Assembly: GCA_021405325.1 (NCBI GenBank)
Contig: QWII01000035.1
Location: forward strand, 90,666-154,665
Length of the DNA: 64,000 nt
Direction: 5' to 3'
Origin: Caldilinea sp. CFX5
GTDB taxonomy: Bacteria; Chloroflexota; Anaerolineae; Caldilineales; Caldilineaceae
Position numbers and translations under genes: made by a program. Position 1 is the first letter of the stretch; every line of letters begins with the position of its first letter. Shown here piece after piece: positions 34,899 through 43,428 of the stretch. Under the pieces are notes generated by a model that did no database searches, was not told where the DNA came from, and was given only the letters and a program-made list of their open reading frames with translations.

Positions 34899-36236
34899 CT
34901 ACATCTCCCCCAACGTCACCAACAACGCCGCCCCGGTCTTGATCCCCTTGATAAAGCGTTCCACCTCCAAATTCTCATTGGGCGCGTGGTTGCGCTCATC
35001 CGGGTTGGCATAGGGCGTACCAAAGGCCGGTACGCCCAGAATTTTGGTAAAGACATAATCGGGCAGACTGCCGCCGGCGGATGGGATCAGCAACGGCTCT
35101 TCCCCCTGTCCGGCGCGCAACGCCTGTTGTAGCGCCGCCGTATAGAGCGAATCGAGCGGCGCTTTTGACGGTTCCATCGCACCTTGCTCGATCACCTCCA
35201 CCGTCGGTGCATAGCGGGCGACATGGGCTTTAACTTTCGCCAGGGTTTTCTCAACCGTCATCGCCTCGACCAGCCGGATGTCACATTTGACAAGCGCTTC
35301 ATGGGGCAAGACCGTCTTGGAACCGGGGCCGCCATAGCCGCCATGAAAGCCGTTAATGGTAAAAGTCGGGTAGAACATCAGCCGCTCAAAGAAGGGCCGG
35401 TCAACGGGCGCGTCCAGGGTGGTCAAGCCCAGCTCCGCCATAATGCGCGCCTGGTCGAGCGGTAGCGCGGCGAGCGCCGTTTGTTCCAATGGCGTAGGCG
35501 GCTGGACATCCTCATAAAAGCCGTCAATGGTGATTTCGCCTTGGGCATTTTTCATGGTGGCGAGTAGGTGGATCAGGGTCCAGATCGGGTTGGGGACCAC
35601 GCCGCCCCAGTTGCCTGAATGGAGATCGGTGTTGGCCCCACGGGCGCGCAACTGGAACGACAACACCCCGCGCACGCCAAACATGATGCACGACCGGCCA
35701 CTCTCATGCACCGGCCCATCCGCTGTCACCACCAGATCGCACTTCAACAAATCACCATGTTGGCGGATAAAGTCGGCAATGTGGGGGCTACCGATCTCCT
35801 CTTCGCCCTCTAATAGGACAATGACATTACAGGGTAACTTTTCCTGCGTGGCGAGCAGCGACTCCAGTGCTAACAACTGGGCAAAGTGTTGTCCCTTGTT
35901 GTCACCGACGCCACGCCCATAAATCCGCCCGTCACGGATTGTCGGCTCGAAAGGGGGCGAGAGCCAGGCATCGAGCGGGTCGGGCGGCTGGACATCGTAG
36001 TGACCATAGAGCAACACCGTCGGCTTGCCAGGTGCATCAAAGCGGCGGCCTAGTACGAACGGCCAGCCCGGCGTCGGCATCAACTGGGCGCTCATGCCCA
36101 GCGCTTGCAAGCGGGCCAGCAAAAAAGCCGCCACTTCCGTCATACCGACCCCATGCGCACTAATGCTCGGTTGGCGCACATAGGCCAGCAAGCGGTATAT
36201 TTGTCTGCTCATCATACTCGTGATCGCTTTTTCCAT
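34899..36236 (-). CDS. M20-family dipeptidase
   Basis: The 445-residue zinc peptidase (M20A, CNDP-like) is expected to hydrolyse di- or small peptides in the cytoplasm. Metal and catalytic motifs are visible: LLYGHYDVQPPDPLDAW (first His and Asp), GRGVGDNKGQHFAQLLA (bridging Asp), VLLEGEEEIGSPH (general base Glu and metal Glu) and AFGTPYANPDERNHAPNENL (C-terminal His). Start choice is uncertain because several Met codons lie in the first 10 residues. It is a complete housekeeping gene, divergent from the MFS gene at 36323. Confidence 0.93.
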   Translation of the reverse strand: MEKAITSMMSRQIYRLLAYVRQPSISAHGVGMTEVAAFLLARLQALGMSAQLMPTPGWPFVLGRRFDAPGKPTVLLYGHYDVQPPDPLDAWLSPPFEPTIRDGRIYGRGVGDNKGQHFAQLLALESLLATQEKLPCNVIVLLEGEEEIGSPHIADFIRQHGDLLKCDLVVTADGPVHESGRSCIMFGVRGVLSFQLRARGANTDLHSGNWGGVVPNPIWTLIHLLATMKNAQGEITIDGFYEDVQPPTPLEQTALAALPLDQARIMAELGLTTLDAPVDRPFFERLMFYPTFTINGFHGGYGGPGSKTVLPHEALVKCDIRLVEAMTVEKTLAKVKAHVARYAPTVEVIEQGAMEPSKAPLDSLYTAALQQALRAGQGEEPLLIPSAGGSLPDYVFTKILGVPAFGTPYANPDERNHAPNENLEVERFIKGIKTGAALLVTLGEM

Positions 36237-36322
36237 CAACCTATTGACAAAAGGAAAACCATGTGTTATGTTATTCTTGATTTCTTGATAATGTGAGAAA
36301 TTGCGAGATGGGGAGCGACTTT

Positions 36323-37696
36323 ATGCAAAATCATGGGCTACTACACAGTGGGATGCGTGGCTTTACGGTGATTTGGTTGGGACAGTTGATCTCATTACTC
36401 GGCACAGGGATGACGCGTTTTGCCCTCACGATTTGGGCCTATCAGGAAACCGGTTCAGCCACCGCGCTGGCGCTGGTGGCATTTTTCTCCTTTGGCCCGG
36501 TTGTCCTCTTAAGCCCGGTGGCCGGGGCCTTGGTGGATCGCTGGAATCGTAAGCTGGTGGTGATGATCAGCGACCTGGCGGCCGGCACGACGACCATTCT
36601 CTTACTGTTGCTCTACGCGACCGGCAACCTCCAGATCTGGCATCTCTATGTCATGGGCGCCTTGGCCGGCGCTTTTGAATCCTTCCAATTTCCGGCCTTT
36701 TCTGCGGCCATGACCATGATGTTGAGCAAAGAGCAATATGGCCGCGCCAACGGCATGATGGCGGTGGCCGAAGCGGCATCCGGCATTGCGGCGCCGCTCC
36801 TGGCCGGCATCTTGCTGACCCTGATCGGCATCGGCGGGGTGATGACCATTGATGTGATCACCTTTGTGCTGGCCGTGCTGGCGGTGCTGGTGACCCACAT
36901 CCCCCAACCGGCTACCACTGCTGTCGGCGCCGCCGCGCAGGGCAGCCTGTGGCAGGAATCGCTCTTTGGCTTCCGCTACATCTGGGCGCGCCCCAGCCTG
37001 TTGGGAATGCAGATGATCTTCTTTCTCTCCAACTTCTTTGGCGGTTACAGTTGGGTGTTGCTGGCGCCGCTGATCTTGGCGCGCACCGCCAATAATGAAC
37101 TGCTGCTGGGGACGGTGCAATCGGCGCTGGGGATCGGCGGTCTGTTGGGCGGGATTGCCCTGAGCCTCTGGGGCGGCCCGCGGCGCAAGGTGCATGGCGT
37201 CCTCATGGGCATGGTGCTGAGTTCGCTGCTTGGCTCCTTTGTGCTGGGGATCGGGCAATCGGTGCCGGTCTGGCTGGTCGGCGCCTTCTTCGCCATGTTC
37301 TTTATCCCGGTCTTAAACGGCTCCAATCAAGCGATCTGGCAAGCGAAGGTGGCGCCCGATGTCCAGGGCCGCGTCTTTGCCACCCGCCGTCTGATCGCCC
37401 AAATCACCGCCCCCCTCGCCATGCTCACCGCCGGTCCCTTGGCCGACCGGCTCTTTGAACCGGCCATGCAAGCCGGCAGCCGCTGGGCCGATCTCTGCGG
37501 CTGGCTGGTTGGCGTCGGCCCCGGCGCCGGCATGGGTCTCCTTTTTGTGATCACCAGCCTGACAGGTGCATTTGCCGCCCTCTTGGGGTATACTATCCCG
37601 GCTGTGCGCGAGATTGAAACCATCCTCCCCGACTACGCGCCCGTCGCCCAACCGGAAGCGGTGGCGGCGCCGGCGCCGGAGGCAGTGATGGCGTAA
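36323..37696 (+). CDS. MFS transporter (MFS_3/EntS-like)
   Basis: The 457-residue membrane protein starts at MQNHGLLHSG, preceded by GGGGAG. It has about 12 hydrophobic segments, with the MFS loop motif GALVDRWNRKLVVM after helix 2 and VQGRVFATRRLIAQ in the second half. The family exports small molecules such as siderophores or drugs. It shares an intergenic region with the divergent M20 peptidase and is followed by an ArsR-type regulator, which may control it. The substrate cannot be told. Confidence 0.88.
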   Translation: MQNHGLLHSGMRGFTVIWLGQLISLLGTGMTRFALTIWAYQETGSATALALVAFFSFGPVVLLSPVAGALVDRWNRKLVVMISDLAAGTTTILLLLLYATGNLQIWHLYVMGALAGAFESFQFPAFSAAMTMMLSKEQYGRANGMMAVAEAASGIAAPLLAGILLTLIGIGGVMTIDVITFVLAVLAVLVTHIPQPATTAVGAAAQGSLWQESLFGFRYIWARPSLLGMQMIFFLSNFFGGYSWVLLAPLILARTANNELLLGTVQSALGIGGLLGGIALSLWGGPRRKVHGVLMGMVLSSLLGSFVLGIGQSVPVWLVGAFFAMFFIPVLNGSNQAIWQAKVAPDVQGRVFATRRLIAQITAPLAMLTAGPLADRLFEPAMQAGSRWADLCGWLVGVGPGAGMGLLFVITSLTGAFAALLGYTIPAVREIETILPDYAPVAQPEAVAAPAPEAVMA

Positions 37697-37802
37697 GCGA
37701 AGACAAGCAGACCAGGAGACAAGAAGACCTGGAGATAGTGCGACACGAAAATATTTTTCTGTCTCCTTGTCTTCTTGCCCAACCAGAAGGAGCAATCGAC
37801 CC

Positions 37803-38915
37803 ATGCCCATATCTCCCCTCATGACCCCACTGCCGCAGCCGGTGACCGCAGTGGTGGCGTTGGAACCGGTCTATAATATTCTAATGAGCATGGTGGCATT
37901 GCGTGATCCGGAGAATTACGGCGGTTTGGATGAGTGGGTGCTGCACGTCGTTAGCCGGATGGCGCCGGCCTTGCAAGAGCAACATCGCTTGCTCTTTGAC
38001 TGGCTCTGGCTGGATGCTCTGACCAATGCCGTTGACCGTGGGCCGGCGACGGAGAGTTTTCCGGCTTACCTGGCGGCACTGGCTGCGCAACCGGCGACTG
38101 GGTTGCGGGATAAGCTCTTTTATTGGTTCTTGCATTCGCCACATATGCGGGTGGGCTATGAATATCGTTTGATAACGCCCCCTGAACCTGCTGACCTCCT
38201 GGCTGATTATGACGCCTTTGCGCTTTTTATGGAGGAGCGAGCACGCGCCAAAATCGATGAAGTGAGCGGTGTCCATCAGATGTATACCCTCTTCAACCAA
38301 CCGGAACAATTGCAACTTACTTTAGTCACCCATCTGCAAACGCTCTGGGAGGAGTACTTGGCTGCTGAATGGCAGCGCGTCCAGCCCAAATTGCAGGCCA
38401 CGGTTGATGCCTTTCAAGCCGCGCGTCTAGATGGGCTGCCAATGTTGGAAGCGATCCAGGTGGTCACAGGGCGTGATTTGCGTCCGGCTTTTCGCTTGGA
38501 TGCGCTGTTGGCCTATCGACGCGTCCGTTTCATTCCACACCTGCACAATGGGCCTTACGTGCTTTGGTTTGGCGATGACGAAGAATTACGCATCGGCTTT
38601 GCCGCCCACCAACCGCCGATGACAGCCCAAGCCGGCGCCCTCTTTGATCTTGGCACGCTGACCAATCGTTACCAGGCCCTGGCCGATGAAACACGCCTGG
38701 CCATGTTGTTGGCGCTTCGCACCGCCCAAGAGTTGAGTACGCAAGAACTGATCGACCGCTTTGGCCTGGACAAATCCGCCGCCTCACGCCACCTGCGCCA
38801 ACTGGTCGCCACTAGTTTGATTGAAGAACGACGGGTCGATGGCGCAAAAAAGGTCTACCGAGTTAACAGAGGAGCCGTGACTGAACTAATTGAACTCTTA
38901 ACCAGTTTGGGGTAG
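37803..38915 (+). CDS. ArsR-type winged-helix regulator with long N-terminal domain
   Basis: The 370-residue protein starts at MPISPLM (AAGGAG upstream). The first 280 residues are a helical domain of unknown role found in regulators of this size. The last 75 (LTNRYQALADETRLAMLLAL, STQELIDRFGLDKSAASRHL, VYRVNRGAVTELIE) are an ArsR winged helix. No metal-binding CxC is seen near the DNA-binding helix, so this is probably not a metal sensor. Regulation of the preceding MFS gene is plausible from position. Confidence 0.85.
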   Translation: MPISPLMTPLPQPVTAVVALEPVYNILMSMVALRDPENYGGLDEWVLHVVSRMAPALQEQHRLLFDWLWLDALTNAVDRGPATESFPAYLAALAAQPATGLRDKLFYWFLHSPHMRVGYEYRLITPPEPADLLADYDAFALFMEERARAKIDEVSGVHQMYTLFNQPEQLQLTLVTHLQTLWEEYLAAEWQRVQPKLQATVDAFQAARLDGLPMLEAIQVVTGRDLRPAFRLDALLAYRRVRFIPHLHNGPYVLWFGDDEELRIGFAAHQPPMTAQAGALFDLGTLTNRYQALADETRLAMLLALRTAQELSTQELIDRFGLDKSAASRHLRQLVATSLIEERRVDGAKKVYRVNRGAVTELIELLTSLG

Positions 38916-38921
38916 GGCATG

Positions 38922-38978
38922 GCGTGGTCGTGTGGTCGTGTGGTCGCGTGGTCGCGTGGTCGTGTGGTCGCGTAGTCA
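38922..38978. repeat. Tandem octamer repeat (GTGGTCGT-type), 7 units
   Basis: About seven copies of an 8-bp unit, TGTGGTCG or CGTGGTCG, lie in a row directly after the ArsR gene. The same unit, in both orientations, builds the repeats at 63588-63826. Confidence 0.9.
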
Positions 38979-39032
38979 TGGAGTTGCTCAATCGTTTAGT
39001 GGGGACTCAGGACTACGCGACCTCTTTAAAAT

Positions 39033-39066
39033 ACGAAAGGGCCAGTCAGCCCGACCGGCCCTTCGT
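39033..39066. terminator. Hairpin terminator after the ArsR gene
   Basis: ACGAAAGGGCC (39033-39043) pairs with GGCCCTTCGT (39057-39066) with a one-base bulge. No strong T-run follows on the plus strand; TTTAAAAT precedes it, so it may work better on the minus strand. The rest of the gap 38979-39475 holds a further weak hairpin at 39138-39165 and no gene. Confidence 0.5.
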
Positions 39067-39254
39067 AGGTCTCTGGCGCCAGAGTGGGTCACTTTGGCCA
39101 CACCCCCGCAATTGATGAATGTTGATATTGGTTGGCTTGATAAGCAACATCATCTGTGTGTTGCTTGATGGTTGTTAGTATACATCAACTTCCTTGCATT
39201 TTTGCTTTCAGATAACTTACAACTATAGGCGTCAGCCAATTCCTTTCCCCTTGT

Positions 39255-39283
39255 TTGCGCCAATAGCGCATATCAGGTATAGT
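39255..39283 (+). promoter_or_regulatory. Possible promoter of the sulfotransferase gene
   Basis: TTGCGC (39255-39260), 17 bases, TATAGT (39278-39283). The -35 is poor. It would leave a 5' leader of nearly 190 bases before the ATG at 39476, a region that also contains CGACTATGCGAC-type repeats (39395-39430). Confidence 0.35.
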
Positions 39284-39475
39284 ATACGCTATCAATGTAA
39301 CCTTGCGTCCGATCCGGCACCCGCGGCGTGAGGTCCAATCGATTCATCCAATTCATTTTCAATAGACCGCAACGCACCAGAAGCTGCATAGATCGACTTT
39401 GGACTATGCGACTATGCGACTGCGGACTATTGATGCTAGATCACCGCCACAACGGTGAGGAGTCATTGAACGTTT

Positions 39476-40198
39476 ATGTCCCTGATTACCATTATCGGGC
39501 GCGGCCATGGCGGTACGCGCGCTATGTCGCACACCCTACAAGCCAGCGGCGTCTATATGGGCCACCCGCTCAATGTTTCGGGCGATCTGCTGCCGCCCCA
39601 AGCCATGTATGACGCCTGCCGGGTGCTGGCGCGCTATGTCAAGTGGCAAGGCGGCTTGCAATGGGATTTTAGCGCCCTCCACACCATGCCGATTCCCCAG
39701 GAGTTTACCGACCTGATCCACAGCTACCTGGTCAATGTCCTCAACGCCCCGGCTCCGCACAAAGGCTGGAAGATCCCGGAAACCACCCTGGTCTTCCCCT
39801 GGATTATACGGATGTTTCCCGACGCCAAGTATATCCACTGGGTGCGCAACCCGCGCGACAACATCCTGGCCCGTCACCTCACCGATGACCTGCGCGACTT
39901 TGGCATCGACTACCCGCCAACTGATGACGAGCGGTTGCAGCGCGCCATCTCCTGGCAATATCAATACGCGATTGTCAAAGCCACGCCCAAACCGGCCAAC
40001 TGGATTATTGTGCGCTTTGAAGATTTTATCCAGCAGCAAGCCGATACGCTAGAGCGCCTCAGTGCCTTCTTGGGCCATCGGCTTGATGCCATCACCGTGC
40101 GCGCCGAATCGGTCGGTCGCTACACGGCGGCAGATGGGGTAAGCTATTTTGATTTTCTGGATGAAGGGATGAAAACCTACGGGTATGAAATTCCGTAG
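39476..40198 (+). CDS. Sulfotransferase-family protein
   Basis: The 240-residue cytosolic enzyme probably transfers a sulfuryl group from PAPS. The N-terminal P-loop-like ITIIGRGHGGTRAMSHTL matches the 5'-phosphosulfate-binding loop. FPDAKYIHWVRNPRDNILAR matches the 3'-phosphate-binding region (R-N-P-R-D). A C-terminal ESVGRYTAADGVSYFDF follows. The acceptor is unknown. It stands alone and ends at a shared terminator with the converging pair at 40241. Confidence 0.8.
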   Translation: MSLITIIGRGHGGTRAMSHTLQASGVYMGHPLNVSGDLLPPQAMYDACRVLARYVKWQGGLQWDFSALHTMPIPQEFTDLIHSYLVNVLNAPAPHKGWKIPETTLVFPWIIRMFPDAKYIHWVRNPRDNILARHLTDDLRDFGIDYPPTDDERLQRAISWQYQYAIVKATPKPANWIIVRFEDFIQQQADTLERLSAFLGHRLDAITVRAESVGRYTAADGVSYFDFLDEGMKTYGYEIP

Positions 40199-40205
40199 AT
40201 GAAAT

Positions 40206-40237
40206 GGTGCGGCATTGTAAACAATAGATGCCGCACC
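40206..40237. terminator. Bidirectional hairpin terminator
   Basis: GGTGCGGCAT (40206-40215) pairs perfectly with ATGCCGCACC (40228-40237), with CTTT following on the plus strand. It separates the converging sulfotransferase and the minus-strand pair. Confidence 0.75.
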
Positions 40238-40240
40238 CTT

Positions 40241-40642
40241 TCAAGCTGTCGTTTTCACATCTGCTGGATCGAAGGCCGTACTTTCATCATGGCGCAAGAT
40301 GGGAACAACTTCATGGCTAAAGTTAAAAAGAACGGCAAATAATAAATCTTTCCATGAACCATAGAGCGCTTTTTGTCGGAATGTATAGCGGGCTTGTGTC
40401 GGTGAATCAAACTCGACAACAGGTTCACTGACAAATTCAGCTTCAAACTGTTGTGAAAAGTAAACAGTATAATAAAAGCCAATTAAAACCTCGGCAAATA
40501 GGCGACGTTCTGCTGTTGACAATGGTCTGCCAAAGATGACCGTATGGGTATGACTAATCACATCCCCTTCGCGTACAAATTTAGCAATCTTACTAACCTT
40601 TTTAATATCGGCCTCTGTATATTTTCGTTTGGTTTCCATCAT
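40241..40642 (-). CDS. Unknown protein, partner of the ADP-ribosyltransferase-like gene
   Basis: The 133-residue protein is basic at the N-terminus (METKRKYTEADIKKVSKIAKFV) and has a mixed alpha/beta body with DSPTQARYTFRQKALYGSWKDLLF. I do not recognise it. Its start overlaps the upstream gene stop by 4 bases, so the pair is coupled. The local sequence is much more AT-rich than the flanks, a sign of recent transfer. As the second gene of a toxin-like pair it may be the antitoxin or immunity factor. This is inference. Confidence 0.65.
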   Translation of the reverse strand: MMETKRKYTEADIKKVSKIAKFVREGDVISHTHTVIFGRPLSTAERRLFAEVLIGFYYTVYFSQQFEAEFVSEPVVEFDSPTQARYTFRQKALYGSWKDLLFAVLFNFSHEVVPILRHDESTAFDPADVKTTA

Positions 40643-41031
40643 TCCTCCGGCGGTTCGTATGGCCTGAACGCAGCGTGCTGATTTAAAAATTCAAAAGCTT
40701 GTATGTCGAAAAGATATTGATCAGCATTAAAATGTACGTTAACAATCTTGCTCTTTTTCACCAACCCTTGCTCGACCAACAGTTCAAAGTGTTCGATGAA
40801 AAGTTCAATCTCGACAACTGCACTACCCTTATACGCGTTGCCATAAGCAATTGTCGCAAAATACCAGGCAGCCCTTATATCATCGGTAACATACCAACCT
40901 GTGCCAGTCTGTACTGTACGCATGGACTGCAAATAGCGAAGTCTGTCTACTTGTAGGCCCTCATTCAAAATGCTCAATAAACTATCTAAATCAGTGCCAT
41001 GATAAAAAATTACTGTACCTTGCTCTGTCAT
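40639..41031 (-). CDS. ADP-ribosyltransferase-fold (DUF3990/PARP-like) protein, putative toxin
   Basis: From the ATG at 41031 the 130-residue protein begins MTEQGTVIFYHGTDLDSLLSILNEGL, and later has TGTGWYVTDDIRAAWYFATIAYGN. The YHGT start and the GWYVT strand match the NAD-binding pattern of small ART-fold proteins, in which a His, a Tyr/Ser and a Glu act. VVEIELF may carry the last acidic residue. A TATAAT box in TGGTATAATGG lies upstream near 41078-41088. The frame can be extended with a TTG to 41076. Pairing with a second small gene suggests a toxin-antitoxin module. Confidence 0.65.
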   Translation of the reverse strand: MTEQGTVIFYHGTDLDSLLSILNEGLQVDRLRYLQSMRTVQTGTGWYVTDDIRAAWYFATIAYGNAYKGSAVVEIELFIEHFELLVEQGLVKKSKIVNVHFNADQYLFDIQAFEFLNQHAAFRPYEPPEE

Positions 41032-41121
41032 TAACTTTGCCCAACTATCAAGAATCAAGTAAAGTATTGTTATCAACCATTATACCACAAACGCATCACA
41101 TCTAGACAAGGACTCTGACCT

Positions 41122-42531
41122 ATGGCATCCCAACGTCGCGGCAAGCGCCGCCCGAATATTGTCTTGTTGGCCATCGACTCGATCAGCGCCCGCAATATGA
41201 GTTGCTATGGCTACCGCCGGCATACTACGCCCCACATGGATCGCTTTGCCCAAGGCGGCACTCTCTTTGAAAAGAACTTTAGCCCCAGCGTTCCCACGAC
41301 ACCCGCCTATGCCTCCATGCTCACCGGGCGCGACTGCTTTGGCACCCAGGTAGTTGCCCTGCGCCACAAAGGGCCGCTGCGCGCCGAAGTGCCGACGCTG
41401 GCGGAGATTCTGCGCGAAGAAGGCTATGAAAGCACCTGTGTCGGTTTCAACGGTAACCCCTCGTCGCGCGGCTTTGACAACTATCTTTCTTTCGCCAACT
41501 GGGGCAGTTGGAACGAGGGGCGTAGCCCCAAGGCGCAAAATCTCAACGATGTCACCATTCCCGAACTGAACCGGCTGGTTAAGGGGCGCAAACCCTTCTT
41601 CCTCTTCCTGCGCCACATGGACCCCCACTCGCCCTATCTGCCGCCGGCCCCCTATGAGCGCATGTTCTACCACGGCAACGAGACCGACCCCAAAAACAAG
41701 TCGATGGAGCCGGTGATGAGCTTCAAACCCTTCCGCGACTACTTTGCCAGTTGGATGCCGCCGGGGATCACCGACAAGGAGTACATCATCGCCCAGTATG
41801 ATGGGGCCGTGGCTTATATGGACGCTTGTATCCAGACCATTTTCAACGCCCTCGAAGCGCACGGCATTCTCGACGAAACCATTGTTGTCATCAACGGCGA
41901 CCACGGCGAGACGCTCTATGACCACGAGTGCTGGTTTGATCATCACGGCATGTATGACAACGTGTTGCATGTGCCGTTGATCATCCGCTATCCGGGCAAG
42001 GTGCCGGCGGGCGTGCGCGTGAAGGGCTTTACGCAACACAAAGATCTGGTCCCGACCCTGCTCGAACTGGCGGAAATTGAACGCCCCAATCTGGCCTTTG
42101 ACGGGCGCAGCCTCTTACCCCTCATGCGCGGCGAAATTCCCTCTTACGAGAGCGAATTTTACATCACCGAGTGCACCTGGATGCGCAAACATGGCTGGCG
42201 CACGCCGCAGTGGAAGCTGATGATCGCACTGGAGCCGGATTTCCACTTTAAGCCCGCCGTTGAACTCTACAACCTGGTCGAAGACCCCGACGAAAACAAC
42301 AACCTGGCCGACAGCCAACCCGCCGTTGTCGCCATGTTGCGCGACCGTATGAACGCCTGGATCATCAAGCGCGAAACCGAAACCGGCTTCCCCAACCCCA
42401 TGCACCACCAGGGCGACTGGCACGGCCATGAAGGCGTCGGTCCGTTCAAAACCTCGCAGCAAGCCTATGACACCCTGCACATTGGTGATCCGGCGCAAGC
42501 GGCGCGTCTGCAAGCGAAGTCACGCGACTGA
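41122..42531 (+). CDS. Sulfatase/alkaline-phosphatase-superfamily hydrolase without the formylglycine Cys
   Basis: The 469-residue cytoplasmic-looking enzyme (no signal peptide) has the superfamily metal motifs: NIVLLAIDSISARNM with the first Asp, INGDHGETLYDH with the Asp-His pair, and HHGMYDNVLHVPLIIRYPG. The nucleophile region reads SVPTTPAYASMLTGR, so the C/S-x-P-x-R formylglycine motif is replaced by a Thr at the nucleophile position. It is therefore more likely a phosphodiesterase, phosphonate monoester hydrolase or similar than a true sulfatase. Neighbours handle sugars. Confidence 0.85.
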   Translation: MASQRRGKRRPNIVLLAIDSISARNMSCYGYRRHTTPHMDRFAQGGTLFEKNFSPSVPTTPAYASMLTGRDCFGTQVVALRHKGPLRAEVPTLAEILREEGYESTCVGFNGNPSSRGFDNYLSFANWGSWNEGRSPKAQNLNDVTIPELNRLVKGRKPFFLFLRHMDPHSPYLPPAPYERMFYHGNETDPKNKSMEPVMSFKPFRDYFASWMPPGITDKEYIIAQYDGAVAYMDACIQTIFNALEAHGILDETIVVINGDHGETLYDHECWFDHHGMYDNVLHVPLIIRYPGKVPAGVRVKGFTQHKDLVPTLLELAEIERPNLAFDGRSLLPLMRGEIPSYESEFYITECTWMRKHGWRTPQWKLMIALEPDFHFKPAVELYNLVEDPDENNNLADSQPAVVAMLRDRMNAWIIKRETETGFPNPMHHQGDWHGHEGVGPFKTSQQAYDTLHIGDPAQAARLQAKSRD

Positions 42532-42609
42532 TTTGGCGTCCCTGTGGTATAATCATGAGTGATCGCTTGCCGGTCACTCATGTTGAAGTGGCTAGATGAA
42601 GGAGCAGCA

Positions 42610-42966
42610 ATGAGCGTTCAGATCGAAAGCTTATTACCGAGTACAGGACAACTACAAATTAATATCCAACTCGCCGCAACGATTAATGTAACGGCGTTTA
42701 GCGCCAAACAGAAGGTGACAGGCTTTGTTGCAGATGCCATTAGCACTAACATGCACGCCGCAGACCCTACCTTGATTGTGGGTGATAAGATTTGCTGGCG
42801 TGTTCCCATCATCCTTTCTTTACCACCCACTGGTGATCGTGGACAGGTCGGCGCGATAGATGTCGATGTTGCCACCGGTCAATTGCAAATTACCTCCAAA
42901 CTTATTACGGAGATTGAACGTCGTGCCGACTATCTCGCTACCAGTCCCACATCAACGCCAACGTGA
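42610..42966 (+). CDS. Conserved small protein, partner of the C39-like peptidase
   Basis: The 118-residue protein starts at MSVQIESLL after AAGGAG. It is beta-rich, with the pattern VTAFSAKQKVTGFVADAIST and LIVGDKICWRVPIILSLP, then GAIDVDVATGQLQI. There are no membrane segments. The function is not recognised. The next gene overlaps it by 44 bases, so the two are tightly linked. Confidence 0.7.
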   Translation: MSVQIESLLPSTGQLQINIQLAATINVTAFSAKQKVTGFVADAISTNMHAADPTLIVGDKICWRVPIILSLPPTGDRGQVGAIDVDVATGQLQITSKLITEIERRADYLATSPTSTPT

Positions 42967-43381
42967 AGACGCAGATTGCCTGCCGACTTGTGTGGCAATG
43001 GTGCTGGCTTATCTTGGTAAAGATGTGAGTTACCGTCGTATTAAAAACCTGCTGAAAACGAAATCCTTCGGTACGCCGGGACACCACCTGCTGCATTTGA
43101 CTGAGTTGGGCCTACAGGTGCTTTACCGTGAAGGATCGATGGAAGAATTAAAGGCTCATCTGGCAAAAGGTGATCCTTGTATTGTGCTTGTACGCACCGC
43201 AGACCTCCCCTATTGGCATTTCACAACCGACCACGCGCTGGTTGTTGTCGGTTGTGATGATCGCAATATTTATGTCAATGATCCCGCTTTTGACAACTAC
43301 CCAATTGCTGTTCCTTTGGTGAAATTTGAATTAGCATGGATGGCTTTTGATTACCGCTATGGCTCTTTGCGATTAAAGTGA
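42923..43381 (+). CDS. Papain-like C39-type peptidase
   Basis: I take the GTG at 42923 (GGAGATTG upstream) as start, overlapping the previous gene by 44 bases; an ATG at 42860 is also possible. The product is about 152 residues with the C39 pattern: HQRQREDADCLPTCVAMVLAYLG carries the catalytic Cys, and TTDHALVVVGCDDRNIYVNDP carries the His and Asp. No transporter domain or leader-peptide gene is near, so it is a stand-alone peptidase. It may process or be regulated by its beta-rich partner. Confidence 0.75.
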   Translation: MPTISLPVPHQRQREDADCLPTCVAMVLAYLGKDVSYRRIKNLLKTKSFGTPGHHLLHLTELGLQVLYREGSMEELKAHLAKGDPCIVLVRTADLPYWHFTTDHALVVVGCDDRNIYVNDPAFDNYPIAVPLVKFELAWMAFDYRYGSLRLK

Positions 43382-43428
43382 AACGAAACAAGATCAATTC
43401 AAGCTAAATTTATGTGGGGGCATTGTTT

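Noticed and set aside
33777..34899. Possible integrase attachment site or tRNA at the cas locus edge
   Set aside because: No tRNA-like cloverleaf or direct repeats at both edges were recognised by eye; a tRNA search program would settle it.
41080..42039. 319-residue minus-strand frame
   Set aside because: Antisense to the sulfatase-fold gene, which has all family metal motifs.
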